Of a stretch of DNA of 64,000 bases, positions 25,608 through 34,631 are shown in pieces. This DNA is from Planctomycetaceae bacterium (GTDB lineage: Bacteria; Planctomycetota; Planctomycetia; Planctomycetales; Planctomycetaceae), in contig JAHBXV010000004.1 in the NCBI GenBank assembly GCA_019636285.1, forward strand, positions 1 to 64,000, in the 5' to 3' direction. Under the pieces are notes generated by a model. The model was not told the DNA's origin. It searched no databases and worked only from the letters and a program-made list of their open reading frames with translations. Position numbers and translations under genes: made by a program. The first letter of the stretch is position 1. Each line of letters begins with the position of its first letter.

Positions 25608-25790
25608 TCAGGCCGCGCGTTGGTGGTCAACATTGCCTGGGATTGATGAGGAGATTTGCCCTCGTGGAACCGGGGAAGTGGCCGATCGACCAATGAAATT
25701 CAGAATCCAATGACTCAGCGCGATCATGAGCCCGCAGCCCAGAAGAATGACCAACTCGCTGATTGCGGAGAGCCAGGGTGCCAAGTTCAT
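25608..25790 (-). CDS. Small single-pass membrane protein
   Basis: A 60-residue product from ATG 25790, which has AAAGGGAG five bases upstream, an excellent ribosome site. Residues ~8-32 are hydrophobic (ISELVILLGCGLMIALSHWIL), predicting one transmembrane helix, followed by a basic then polar tail. No family recognised. The frame is open upstream, but the ribosome site decides this start. Whether it is expressed is unknown. Confidence 0.45.
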   Translation of the reverse strand: MNLAPWLSAISELVILLGCGLMIALSHWILNFIGRSATSPVPRGQISSSIPGNVDHQRAA

Positions 25791-26281
25791 CAGACTCCCT
25801 TTTGGGCTTTCGGCCACGCCGCGTACCCGTCGAGCATCGATTTGAGCGAAATTCGTGAAATGCGATCGCTCAAACGATGGCCGAACGCCGACTGGCTCTG
25901 AGAGTGACTTTCGGCCACGGACAATCGGGTTATTGAATCGAATCTGATCGAGCGGCGGCAAATCGCATCGGCGTCCGTCGATGGTTTCGGTCGTGACTGC
26001 TATCTCGTCTTAAGCATCCATGAGGAATAAGGCCGGGACGCCCTGCCGCGTTCTGGGGCGGCGGGATGTCCCGTCGTCACTGATTTCACTGAACCTTTTG
26101 CCAGGAATGAACTTGACACGTTTGCCGCAATTCCTCTAAACGATCGGCGGTTCAAAATGGGGGGGCGGCTTGTCCGCGCGCGGTTCGCGGAGATCACTCA
26201 ACGGATCGTGACAAGGTGACGAGCCCGCTGGATGCCTGTCCCCCGATAGGGACGGCCTTCGGTCACCGCAGAATACTTCGC
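25791..26281. other. Intergenic region upstream of the Lpt permease gene
   Basis: About 490 bases without a credible gene. It includes a good promoter match at 26113-26140. The remainder shows no structure I can name. Confidence 0.45.
26113..26140 (+). promoter_or_regulatory. Sigma-70-like promoter for LptF/G-type gene
   Basis: A perfect TTGACA (26113-26118) is followed after 16 bases by TCTAAA (26135-26140), which matches four of six -10 positions. It lies about 140 bases before the permease start. Confidence 0.45.
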
Positions 26282-27460
26282 ATGCGCCTGCTCGAACGCT
26301 ATGTCCTGGCGGAATTGCTCCGGGTCTTCCTGACCCTGGTGGTCGTCTCGACGTCGCTCCTCGTGTTCGCGGGGGTCTACAGCGAAGCGAAAGAGCATGG
26401 GCTGGGCCCGGCTCAGATCTTCCAGATTCTGCCGTTCGTGGCCCCTAGTCTGCTGCCGTACACGATTCCCTCGATGATGTTGCTCGCCGTGTGCGTGGTG
26501 TATGGACGAATGTCCGGTGACCGGGAAGTGATTGCCGCCCGAGCGGCCGGCATTCACGTGTTTCATCTCATTCGTCCGGCTGTGTTTCTGGGCGGGCTCT
26601 TCAGCCTGATCTCGCTGTTGATTACCGATCAGGTCATTCCCTGGTCGTTCGCGAACATCGAGCGCGTCGTCACGCTGGCGATGGAGGACATCTTTCTGGA
26701 CCAGTTGCGCACGCAGAATCACATGAATATTCGGGAGCAGCGCGTTTCGGTCCGCGTGACCGACGTGAAAGACCGAACGCTCGTCATGCCGACCATCTGT
26801 TACACCACGAAAGGGGGACAGACCGTCACGATTCAGGCCCAGCGGGCTCGCATTGAGTTCGACCTGGCACGTCAGCAGGTGACGCTGCACCTGGTCGAGG
26901 GTTACCTCGCGATGCCCGGTAAGGCCCAGACCTGGTTCGAGGAAATTCGTCGCGCCTTTCCCCTGCCCTCGGGACGGCAGCGACTGAAGGCCCGCAGTCT
27001 CAGGCTGCAGGATGTTCAGGAAGCAATTGCCGATGCCGAGCAGTCCGCGATTGATGCCCGGCAGAAGCAGTCGCTGGAAGCGGCGTTTGCGATGGTGACG
27101 GGAAATCTGGCGCAACTGGGAGTCGGCGGCATGCAGCCGCACCAGTATGAGCAAACTCTCGCCACGAAACAGATGCTGCAGATGCGGACGGAACTCAATA
27201 ACCGGTTCGCGATGTCGAGCAGTTGCTTTTTCTTCGTGCTGGTCGGCGGACCGTTCGCGATTTTTCTCGGGAAGAACCAGTTCCTGACAAGTTTTCTGTT
27301 CTGCTTCATTCCCATCCTCGTCGTGTACTACCCGGTCTCGATGATGACGCAGAACATGAGTAAGACGGGCACGCTCGACCCGACTTGGGCTGTCTGGTGC
27401 GCCAACTGTCTGATGCTGGCGGCTGCCGCCTATTTCCTCCGCCGCGTCACGCAAAATTGA
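26282..27460 (+). CDS. LptF/LptG (YjgP/YjgQ) family permease
   Basis: A 392-residue inner-membrane protein of the LPS-export permease family, which with LptB moves lipopolysaccharide to the LptC-A-D bridge. It begins with the family start MRLLERYVLAELLRVFL, has three hydrophobic segments in the first ~110 residues, a large periplasmic beta domain (~130-290), then three more C-terminal membrane helices (CFFFVLVGGPFAIFL, FLFCFIPILVVYYPV, CLMLAAAAYFL). The motif EVIAARAAGIHVF is typical. Start chosen at ATG 26282. F or G cannot be decided; no partner gene is in view. Confidence 0.85.
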   Translation: MRLLERYVLAELLRVFLTLVVVSTSLLVFAGVYSEAKEHGLGPAQIFQILPFVAPSLLPYTIPSMMLLAVCVVYGRMSGDREVIAARAAGIHVFHLIRPAVFLGGLFSLISLLITDQVIPWSFANIERVVTLAMEDIFLDQLRTQNHMNIREQRVSVRVTDVKDRTLVMPTICYTTKGGQTVTIQAQRARIEFDLARQQVTLHLVEGYLAMPGKAQTWFEEIRRAFPLPSGRQRLKARSLRLQDVQEAIADAEQSAIDARQKQSLEAAFAMVTGNLAQLGVGGMQPHQYEQTLATKQMLQMRTELNNRFAMSSSCFFFVLVGGPFAIFLGKNQFLTSFLFCFIPILVVYYPVSMMTQNMSKTGTLDPTWAVWCANCLMLAAAAYFLRRVTQN

Positions 27461-27757
27461 CCGTCCGGACTGAGCCGAGATCGGCAGTTCCATCGCCCCC
27501 GGCGACGTGAATGGCAGAGGCCGGCGTCGGGCCTCGTTGCGTTCGCCGCGGCGACAAATCGGTCGTGATACCCGCACATGCTTCAGAACCGAACGCCACA
27601 TCGCTACTCTGAAATGGAGTGCGAAATGGCTGCGAAATGCGATTTCGCCGGGAACAGGTCTTACAGACAGACGCCGCGGGACCGGTTCTGATCGCGCCGA
27701 CAGAAAGTCCGGAGCGCGGTATCGGCGGGCACGAGAAATATCAACAAGGGATGAAGC
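27461..27757. other. Intergenic region before cyclophilin gene
   Basis: About 300 bases with no gene recognised and no convincing promoter; an AAGGGATG just before 27758 serves as the cyclophilin ribosome site. Confidence 0.4.
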
Positions 27758-28900
27758 ATGCGCTGGGCGAGTATCTACGTGACAGGAATTGTGGCAATTG
27801 CGGGGCTTTTAGGAGGTTTTGCGTTTGCTGCCGAGAAAGCGACAGCCGAAGAACTCGCCGAATGGAAGACCCTGGCGGCGCGAAAGGCCGAACTCATCGA
27901 CCAGTTGACGAAGCTCCAGATGAGTTTCCCGAAGGCAGAAACGGACGAAGAACGAGAAAAGATTCGGCTCGCCTTCACCGCCGCGCGTGAAGAGTTTCAG
28001 ACCAAGGTCTATCCCCGGCTGACTGACTTGGCCGAGAGCGTTTACGCTGCGGAACCGGAAAATCTCGATGCCGCCGAAACGGTTCTTGAGAATGCATTCT
28101 CGTCGAATCGCTACGACGAGGCGGTGAAAGTTGGTGACCAGTTGCTGGCAGCCGGACGAAAGTCGGTTGTCACGCAGAACGTGACCGGCGTTTCTCACTT
28201 CGCCGTGCATGACTTCGCCGGGGCCAAGAAAATTCTGACCGAAGCCGAAGAGGCTGGCAGCCTGCATCCGCAATTGGGCGCGCGCTACCTGGCCGAGTGC
28301 GAACCGTACGAAGAGTTCTGGAAGACGGAACAGGCGATTCGTGCCAAAGAGGAGAAGGCCACCGGCGACGAAGCACTTCCCCGCGTCGAGTTTGACACCA
28401 CCAAGGGGAAAATTGTCATTGAGCTGTTTGAAAACGAAGCGCCGAACACGGTGGCCAACTTCATCAGCCTGGTTGAAGGAAAGAAGTACGACAAGACGAA
28501 GTTTCATCGCGTCATCCCGAACTTCATGGCCCAGGGTGGAGATCCCAACAGCGTGGACGACGACCCCAGCGATGACGGAACGGGCGGACCCGGATATGTC
28601 ATCCCCTGTGAGTGCTATGAGAAGAACGCCCGCAAGCACTTTCGGGGAAGTTTGAGCATGGCTCACGCCGGCAAAGACACCGGCGGCTCGCAGTTTTTCA
28701 TCACCCACCTGCCGACCTCGCACTTGAACGCGGACAAAGAGGCTGGTCGTGGGCACACGGTCTTCGGTCGCGTGGTGAGCGGGCTCGACGTCGCGGCCGC
28801 TCTGGAAGTGGGCGACGTCATCAATTCCGCCAGCGTCACCCGCAAGCGGAATCACCCCTACAAGCCGATGACGCAGCCGGATGAACGGGTGAAGTTCTGA
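27758..28900 (+). CDS. Exported cyclophilin-type peptidyl-prolyl isomerase with helical N-domain
   Basis: A 380-residue protein. Residues 1-24 form a signal peptide ([19 protein letters not shown]). Residues ~28-195 are helical and charged, with TPR-like repeats. The cyclophilin domain (~208-375) has [15 protein letters not shown] (catalytic Arg), [19 protein letters not shown], and [14 protein letters not shown]. It would catalyse prolyl cis-trans isomerisation of exported proteins. The N-terminal extension is larger than in minimal cyclophilins and may hold clients. Intergenic sequence and ssrA follow. Confidence 0.92.
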   Translation: MRWASIYVTGIVAIAGLLGGFAFAAEKATAEELAEWKTLAARKAELIDQLTKLQMSFPKAETDEEREKIRLAFTAAREEFQTKVYPRLTDLAESVYAAEPENLDAAETVLENAFSSNRYDEAVKVGDQLLAAGRKSVVTQNVTGVSHFAVHDFAGAKKILTEAEEAGSLHPQLGARYLAECEPYEEFWKTEQAIRAKEEKATGDEALPRVEFDTTKGKIVIELFENEAPNTVANFISLVEGKKYDKTKFHRVIPNFMAQGGDPNSVDDDPSDDGTGGPGYVIPCECYEKNARKHFRGSLSMAHAGKDTGGSQFFITHLPTSHLNADKEAGRGHTVFGRVVSGLDVAAALEVGDVINSASVTRKRNHPYKPMTQPDERVKF

Positions 28901-29016
28901 GGAAGTCGCGAGAGGGTGATGGGGCGAGGGGGAGATAGGGAGACAGGAAGAATTGACGTGAGTCCGGCTCTCCGCGTCTCTCAGTCCCCCGTCTCCGATT
29001 CTTCCCGAACGGCCCC

Positions 29017-29044
29017 TTGACCGTTCGCGGTCTTCCGTTACCAT
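29017..29044 (+). promoter_or_regulatory. Promoter candidate for ssrA
   Basis: TTGACC (29017-29022) and TACCAT (29039-29044) are 16 bases apart. The expected start point near 29051 lies about 45 bases before the mature tmRNA 5' end, allowing RNase P processing. Confidence 0.4.
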
Positions 29045-29095
29045 TCCCTCTGCGGCGACCGTTTTCTCGTGAGGGAATCGGGCGACGCGAAGTCC

Positions 29096-29456
<361 letters not shown>

Positions 29457-29459
29457 CTG

Positions 29460-29495
29460 AAGCCGACTTGCGAGCAATCGCAAGTCGGCTTTTTT
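29460..29495 (+). terminator. Terminator of ssrA
   Basis: AAGCCGACTTGCGA and TCGCAAGTCGGCTT form a perfect 14-bp stem around GCAA, followed by TTTTTT-rich sequence; it starts four bases after the mature tmRNA end. Confidence 0.92.
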
Positions 29496-29620
29496 GTTGG
29501 ATGTGCGTCATTGTCGGAAAGCAACTTCGGAGAACGTCGCCTGCCAAGTTCGCGGTGGAAGGCCGTGGTCAGCGAAGCTATTGGAGATGGACAATTGCGG
29601 AATTCGCATCAACGTGAGCG

Positions 29621-30949
29621 TTATTCCGCGACTCGAACCTGCGAGAAAAATGTCCAACCCTTCTCGACCGGCAAGTCGTTGGCAAAGCGAATGGCGGGCC
29701 GGTCCTTCCACGGGTCGCGGATCCCGAGTCCCAGGCGGTATCTGCCTGGCGGAACGTCAAAGGCAAGTTCCGTGCGTTCCGCGAATTCGCCGGGGAGCCA
29801 CTTGCGGATGTCCCACTCGGCTTTGGCGATGGAGACCGCCTTGCCGTCGGAATCCAGAAGCGCCCATTCCACCGACCAGGGGTAGTAGAATGGGGCGACG
29901 CCGTTGTTTTTCCCCTTCAATGACAATCGAGCAGTTTGCTTCCGGCCTATAGTCGCGGGGTGGGTGACCTCCGTGATCTGGAACTCATAGCCCATCTTGC
30001 GGACGAGTTGTTCGCTGTGCTCGCGAAACGTCTCGTCCTTTGTGCTTTCCAATGCCGGGCAATAGGGGCCGACCCAGGAGAAGTGAGAGCGCGCCAGCAT
30101 TTTCCGTGTTGTCTCGAAGTCTTTGCCGAGCCACTGTTCGGCCTTGCCGGGCACCATTTCGCCGCCGATGACGGCGACCTTCCAATTGTCGGCTCGCCTC
30201 GCTTTTCGGATCCCCGCGAGAAAGCTCCAGTCCTGGCCGTTGTCCGTGTCTTCGGGGAACATGTCATCGTGAAACCCGATCCATTCCTGCTGGCCGGCAT
30301 GTCCTCGGGCGTAGCGAACCATCAGCGACTTGTCGGGAAACGCCTTGCGGTAGGCGTCGATCACCCGGCGTTCTGTTTCAGGCGAAGCGTAGAGTTCCGT
30401 TCGGGGATAGGTGTGCCACTCGCCCCAGAAGCCCAGCAAGCCCAGTTGGATAAACGCGATGCGCGAGTTTTTGTTGTAGCGTTTTCCAAGGGCGGCAATC
30501 AGCCGTTCCATTCCGTCGATCATGCGTGGGTCGTTGTAATCGGGCGACTGGCCACTTCCATAGTCCTCGTAGGCAGACTCTTTGACACCAGCCTTGCGTA
30601 GCCATTCGGGAAGTCCCGATGGCATGCTCGGGTAGTCCACGTACACCCGGAAAATGACGTGTTTGTCCTTCGCCCCCTCGCTGTTCCAGGACGCTTCCCA
30701 TTCGTCAAAGCGGAATTGGCCCGCGACGGGTTCGAGTTCCCGCCACGAGATGTATTGAAACACCATCGAATAGGGCTGGTGAATCGTCCCTGCATTGGTA
30801 TACGGGCACCAGCCCTTCAGCGGATTGTCCAGCGGGCCGTCGGCTGGCCGTGGCCGAACGACGACGTCTTCGGCCGGGAGGCAAGCGGCTGGGATGACGA
30901 CAAGGGCAATGCTCAACACGGTTCGGAGCAATGGCATGAGGGATTGCAT
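29621..30949 (-). CDS. Exported DUF4832-type glycoside-hydrolase-like protein
   Basis: About 442 residues with a signal peptide (LLRTVLSIALVVIPAACLPAED). The body matches the DUF4832/DUF4874 type: NPLKGWCPYTN, FQYISWRELEPVAGQFRFDEWE, and LGFWGEWHTYPRTELY, which look like a TIM-barrel with catalytic-type Glu residues after strands. The C-terminal ~110 residues form a beta sandwich (LSLKGKNNGVAPFYYPW). Polysaccharide binding or hydrolysis outside the cytoplasm is plausible but unproven. ATG 30949 is chosen because it begins the signal peptide; ATG 30979 is also in frame. Confidence 0.75.
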   Translation of the reverse strand: MQSLMPLLRTVLSIALVVIPAACLPAEDVVVRPRPADGPLDNPLKGWCPYTNAGTIHQPYSMVFQYISWRELEPVAGQFRFDEWEASWNSEGAKDKHVIFRVYVDYPSMPSGLPEWLRKAGVKESAYEDYGSGQSPDYNDPRMIDGMERLIAALGKRYNKNSRIAFIQLGLLGFWGEWHTYPRTELYASPETERRVIDAYRKAFPDKSLMVRYARGHAGQQEWIGFHDDMFPEDTDNGQDWSFLAGIRKARRADNWKVAVIGGEMVPGKAEQWLGKDFETTRKMLARSHFSWVGPYCPALESTKDETFREHSEQLVRKMGYEFQITEVTHPATIGRKQTARLSLKGKNNGVAPFYYPWSVEWALLDSDGKAVSIAKAEWDIRKWLPGEFAERTELAFDVPPGRYRLGLGIRDPWKDRPAIRFANDLPVEKGWTFFSQVRVAE

Positions 30950-30975
30950 TGTTGATTCAGACACGAGGCACTTCG

Positions 30976-31119
30976 TCATGATTGAGTACGAATCATTGAA
31001 AAACTGGGGGCTGACAAAACCTTCCGGATCCCAGACAGCCGAGTGGAGTAGGTGATCCAGGTGAGAAGCCAGGCACGGGCAATATCTTCGAAGTCGTAAT
31101 GCAGAGGGAGCGACAACAT
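30976..31119 (-). pseudogene. 5' fragment of Y1-type (REP-associated) transposase, copy A2
   Basis: The reverse strand encodes HYDFEDIARAWLLTWITYST, matching the N-terminal block of the fuller copy at 38350-38912 (YYFEDFHRVWFLTWTTYAT). After that the frame slips: the alternative frame continues DPEGFVSPQFF, equivalent to DARGFVSPKF in the other copy. Homology ends near 31004, so this is a decayed fragment. It follows a REP palindrome at 31155-31185, the same arrangement as the other copy. Confidence 0.65.
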
Positions 31120-31154
31120 CGTTTCATGATGAAAGTTGTGAAAGGGGAGAAGCA

Positions 31155-31185
31155 ACTGGGACAGGGAGCTTACGCTCCCCGCTCG
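31155..31185. repeat. REP-like palindrome, copy 1
   Basis: A 31-base unit containing the hairpin GGGAGC-TTAC-GCTCCC, identical to 38947-38977. It lies just after the 31204-32397 gene and just before a transposase fragment. Confidence 0.75.
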
Positions 31186-31203
31186 CCTTGGGGGATGTGG
31201 AGG

Positions 31204-32397
31204 TCAGTTTTTCTCATCCTCGCGGAAATCAAACTCCGGTTGAGGATTCCCCTCCAGAATCTGATCGAGAATCGTCAAGCTCGCGGCGTCCTGCTCGGTG
31301 GGAGTCCATTCGGTTTCCTCCTTTCTCAGGCTATTGGCTCGTTGGGCCAGTCCTCCGAGAAAGAAGGCGCAGAATTGAAGGCGACCTTGCGGCGAAGTGA
31401 TTTGAGAAAAGACTTTCGCTGCGACATCAAACTTTTCCGCCTCGCCCAAGCCGCCGGCAAATGATGATAAATAGTCGTCGCCATACGGAGAGTTCCGCAT
31501 CCGCTCAGCCAGGTCGATCAGGTCGTCGGACGTGAAAGCCATCGCGATGGCCCGCCATTGGGGTTCTCGGCCGAGACCAACTCCTGGTGGTAAGATCAGT
31601 GGCTGTCCGTCTTCGTCTCGGGCTGCAAAGATCAAGTCAAACATGTCCGCAAAGAACGTGCGGGCTGTCTCGGTTTCATTGAATTCCGTGCAGACCGTTC
31701 CGAGGCCGAAGAGCAGAGAGCATCGGTCGTTGAATTCAAGTTCTCCTAATTCTTGCTTCGCTTCTTTGAGAATCGAGTCGAATTCCGGTCGATTCTTTGC
31801 GTTGAGAGCAACCTTCGCCCGAAGCGTGAGGCGAACGATGCCCTCTTCATGTTCGGACAGGTGAACGAGAAAGAAGGGGCGGGAGCGTCTCGCGAGTTCT
31901 ACCGAGCGTTCGACGAAATTCGGGTGACTGACTGGCAATTTCTGTCGTTCGAAGTGCATCAGAACGCGCGCATCGCGTCGATCCGAATCGGCGGTAATTC
32001 CAGCATAGTGGTGCAGGCAGTCGTGGTAGCGTTTTCGTTTCAGCAACTCGAGAGCGAGGTAAACTCTCGCGCCGTCACGAAACTGGGAAGTCGGTAATTC
32101 TTCAATCACTTTGGCAGCACGAGTGAAATTGCCGCGCTGCGCGAGACGGATGGCGATCAGCCTTCGGGCATTGTCGGCCGCAGAATCCTCTTCAAGTAAG
32201 GCGGCTGTGCGTAGTGCATCGGCGGGGTCGCCGCTATAAGCCTGTGCTGCTGAGATCATCGTGAGTGCGCCGGATTGCGTCTTTCCTTCGAGATGCGTCC
32301 GGGCGAATGATATCGCAAGATCCGGTCGATTTGATGATGCCAGAGTGACGGCGCACATCAGGCCCGATGTTGCCTTTTCACCCGACGTGACTTTCAT
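31204..32397 (-). CDS. Helical-repeat (TPR-like) protein, possibly frame-split
   Basis: A 397-residue protein of repeated alpha-helical pairs (RPDLAISFARTHL, DPADALRTAALLEE, NFTRAAKVIEELP, YHDCLHHYAGI), reminiscent of TPR/Sel1-like solenoids; no catalytic motif. The ATG at 32397 lies inside a 53-residue frame (32378-32539) that carries a signal peptide, suggesting the original protein was exported and that a frameshift separates the leader. It is flanked by REP-like palindromes and transposase fragments, so it belongs to accessory DNA. Function unknown. Confidence 0.55.
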   Translation of the reverse strand: MKVTSGEKATSGLMCAVTLASSNRPDLAISFARTHLEGKTQSGALTMISAAQAYSGDPADALRTAALLEEDSAADNARRLIAIRLAQRGNFTRAAKVIEELPTSQFRDGARVYLALELLKRKRYHDCLHHYAGITADSDRRDARVLMHFERQKLPVSHPNFVERSVELARRSRPFFLVHLSEHEEGIVRLTLRAKVALNAKNRPEFDSILKEAKQELGELEFNDRCSLLFGLGTVCTEFNETETARTFFADMFDLIFAARDEDGQPLILPPGVGLGREPQWRAIAMAFTSDDLIDLAERMRNSPYGDDYLSSFAGGLGEAEKFDVAAKVFSQITSPQGRLQFCAFFLGGLAQRANSLRKEETEWTPTEQDAASLTILDQILEGNPQPEFDFREDEKN

Positions 32398-32539
32398 CGG
32401 CCCGGACTTCAGCTTCCGCCTTCAGAAGGCGGTCGATCCAGACTTCGACGTTGCGTGATGCCGTGTCGGGCGCAGTGGCAGGAGAATCACCGTCGGCGCC
32501 GAGGCAGAGGAGCAGAATCCAAGACGCGAGAAGCGACAT
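32378..32539 (-). CDS. Short frame with signal peptide, likely detached leader
   Basis: Encodes 53 residues beginning MSLLASWILLLCLGADGDSP, a typical signal peptide, then a charged helix NVEVWIDRLLKAEAEVR. It overlaps the next gene's start by 20 bases in another frame. The most economical reading is that leader and helical protein were once one gene separated by a single indel near 32395. A genuine separate small gene is possible. Confidence 0.4.
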   Translation of the reverse strand: MSLLASWILLLCLGADGDSPATAPDTASRNVEVWIDRLLKAEAEVRADESHVG

Positions 32540-32624
32540 GTGAGGAGCCTTACTGCAAAGGCGTCAATCGGTCGTACTCTCGCTCGTGCCTGGAGTGGTC
32601 TTGAACAGTCGCGCATTCTCCCAG

Positions 32625-32650
32625 GCGAGCGGGGGGCATCAGTTCCCTGT
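32625..32650. repeat. Degenerate inverted REP copy
   Basis: Resembles the REP unit in opposite orientation (GCGAGCGGGG, then a variable centre, then TTCCCTGT), with about five mismatches. It lies at the 3' end of the transposase fragment at 32655-32935. Confidence 0.5.
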
Positions 32651-32654
32651 GTTC

Positions 32655-32935
32655 CTTCGCTTTCCCAGACGACGAGGGGGGGGCGCTTGTCGCAGGATGT
32701 AACGCCGCACATTCTCGAAATGACTCGTGTCTTTGATTTTCCATTTTGACCCCTGCTCTGTCCACCATGTCCCACTGGCGGGTCTGCCGGACAGGTGGTT
32801 GAGACAGCGGCTGGCATAACTTTTGAAGTCTCGCAGCAGGATCGACGGATTGAGATCGCCCATCGCGCCGACGAGCAGGCGGAGATGACTCGTCAGAATC
32901 GCCCCCACGCAAATCTGCCAGAATCGTGTCGTACC
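32655..32935 (-). pseudogene. 3' fragment of Y1-type transposase, copy A1
   Basis: The reverse strand encodes QICVGAILTSHLRLLVGA, then LLRDFKSYASRCLN and GTWWTEQGSKWKIKD, nearly the same as the copy at 38350-38912. The HUH metal motif HLHLL of that copy is HLRLL here, so one catalytic His is lost, and the N-terminal third is missing. It is a dead remnant. Confidence 0.65.
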
Positions 32936-33220
32936 GTCCGACATCCAAGGGGGTGGACTTGCTGCCCGTTCTGGTCGAAATCGTGCTCTGGTCCGCACGC
33001 TACGAAAAAACCGCCGCGCCGCCCACGTTCATCGATCGGATGAGCAAAAACCGAGACCCAATCACTTGGGAAATCCGGCTGCGCCTTGCCGAACCACCGG
33101 GTGCGCACCCAAGCGGGTATCTTCTCATCGGGCCCGGCACCTTCCTGTCCTGTTCGTCCGTTGGCCGGTTCAATAAAATGCGTCGGAAGCAGCGGTCACT
33201 CAGTACACACGAGGAACAGC
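32936..33220. other. Intergenic region before SGNH-like gene
   Basis: About 285 bases, no gene recognised. GAGGAACAGC at the right end is the ribosome site for the next gene. Confidence 0.4.
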
Positions 33221-34162
33221 ATGATGAAATCCCGCAGAGTGGCCCTGGTAATCGCCGCCGCTGTCATCATTGTCTCGACGGCCGCGGTAAATGGCACGGC
33301 GGAGGCACAGGCAGAGGGTGGCAATCGAGCCACCACGCCAGCCAAGGAATCTACGGCCCCGAAAGGTGTGCGAGTGTTCTACGCTTCGCACAGCCTCATG
33401 TGGTACGTTCCAACACCTCTTGGCGAGATGGCAGAAGCCGCCGGGATCGAAGGCCACGCTCTTGTCGGCCTTCAGCCGATTGGTGCGTCGAAAACAATCC
33501 AGCACTGGAACCTCGCCGACGACAAAAATGACGCCAAGAAGGCTCTGAAGACAGGCGAAGTCGATGTCTTCGTGATGTCGCCGATTACGTTCCCCGATGA
33601 AGGCGTCGAGAATTTCGTCAAGCTGGGCTTGGAGCATAATCCCGACATGCGATTTATCGTCCAGCTTTCATGGGGCGGCGGCGACATCGACAATCAAGAC
33701 TTTCCCAATGGGGCCTTTGACAACGTCGACAAAGAGAAGACGCCGGAACAACTCAAAACCTACAACCAGAGAAACATCAAGGCCGGAGAAGCTCAGGCCG
33801 ACGAGATCAACAAAAAGTATGGCAACGGCAGGAAGATTCTTGCCCTCGTCCCCAGTGTTCAGGGGATGGTGGCGCTCCGGACGAAGATTGCCCAGAACGA
33901 GTGGCCCGGCCTGACGAAACAAGGCGAACTGTTCGTGGATGCGGTCCACCCGTCCGCCCCGATGGAAGCCCTGAATACCTACATGCACTTCGCCGTGCTT
34001 TATGGAAAAAGCCCCGTGGGATTGCCAATGCCCTCGCTGCTAAAGAACGCCAAGCGGGAAGCATGGAACGAACAGTTCAATCGCTCTTTGCAGGAACTGG
34101 CTTGGGAAACCGTCACGACTTATCCCAAAAGCAACACGGGCCGGATGAAATGCGTGAACTGA
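33221..34162 (+). CDS. Exported SGNH-hydrolase-like protein
   Basis: A 313-residue protein with a signal peptide (VALVIAAAVIIVSTAAVNGTAEAQA). The mature part starts VRVFYASHSLMWYVPTPL, where the SHSL step resembles block I of SGNH/GDSL-type hydrolases (GxSL), followed by DVFVMSPITFPDEG and a C-terminal DAVHPS, equivalent to the D-x-x-H catalytic block. It is probably an esterase or lipase-like enzyme outside the cytoplasm; the first-block Gly is replaced by Ser, so activity is not certain. ATG 33221 has GAGGAACAGC upstream. It begins a tightly packed cluster with tspO. Confidence 0.62.
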   Translation: MMKSRRVALVIAAAVIIVSTAAVNGTAEAQAEGGNRATTPAKESTAPKGVRVFYASHSLMWYVPTPLGEMAEAAGIEGHALVGLQPIGASKTIQHWNLADDKNDAKKALKTGEVDVFVMSPITFPDEGVENFVKLGLEHNPDMRFIVQLSWGGGDIDNQDFPNGAFDNVDKEKTPEQLKTYNQRNIKAGEAQADEINKKYGNGRKILALVPSVQGMVALRTKIAQNEWPGLTKQGELFVDAVHPSAPMEALNTYMHFAVLYGKSPVGLPMPSLLKNAKREAWNEQFNRSLQELAWETVTTYPKSNTGRMKCVN

Positions 34163-34227
34163 AAGACGAGATCCAGCGGCTGCGTGCCGAGGTCCGGGAA
34201 CTCCGCCAGAAGGTTGAGCAGCAATAA
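34150..34227 (+). CDS. Tiny coiled-coil frame between SGNH-like gene and tspO
   Basis: A 25-residue frame MRELKDEIQRLRAEVRELRQ with a heptad pattern of Leu/Ile/Val. It overlaps the end of the upstream gene and its TAA shares bases with the tspO start (TAATG), so translation could pass from one to the next. Alternatively it is the lost C-terminus of the SGNH-like protein after an indel. The ribosome site is weak. Confidence 0.3.
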   Translation: MRELKDEIQRLRAEVRELRQKVEQQ

Positions 34228-34631
34228 TGGACTGGCTGACTTGGTACAACAGCCTCGTGAAACCCTCGTGGACGCCTGCCCCGGCGACCATCGGACTCAT
34301 CTGGCAGATCCTCTACCCGATCATCCTCGTGACGTTCGGATTCGTCTTCGTACAGATGTGGCGTGGCAAGATCGGGTGGAAGACTGCCCTGCCGTTCGCC
34401 CTCAACCTCGTGGCGAATCTGATCTTCACGCCGATCCAGTTCGGGATGCGAAATCTCCCCCTCGCTGCCGTGGATATTTTGATCGTCTGGGGAACGATCA
34501 TCTGGATGTCGGTGGCGATCTGGAAGCATTACCGCTGGGTGAGTCTGGCCCAGATTCCGTACTTCGCGTGGGTGTCCATTGCCACGGTGCTGCAATTGTC
34601 GATCACGGCGATGAATTGGGGGCGATCATGA
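34227..34631 (+). CDS. tspO: TspO/MBR family membrane protein
   Basis: A 134-residue protein with five hydrophobic helices, the plan of the TspO/peripheral benzodiazepine receptor family, which binds porphyrins and cholesterol-like ligands. Hallmarks are WYNSLVKPSWTPAPATIG at the start, IFTPIQFGMRNLPLAAVDI in the middle and a WVSIATVLQLSITAMN ending. The length is slightly shorter than typical (150-160). Start and stop overlap neighbours (TAATG and ATGA), so it is in an operon with the adjacent small frames. Confidence 0.82.
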   Translation: MDWLTWYNSLVKPSWTPAPATIGLIWQILYPIILVTFGFVFVQMWRGKIGWKTALPFALNLVANLIFTPIQFGMRNLPLAAVDILIVWGTIIWMSVAIWKHYRWVSLAQIPYFAWVSIATVLQLSITAMNWGRS

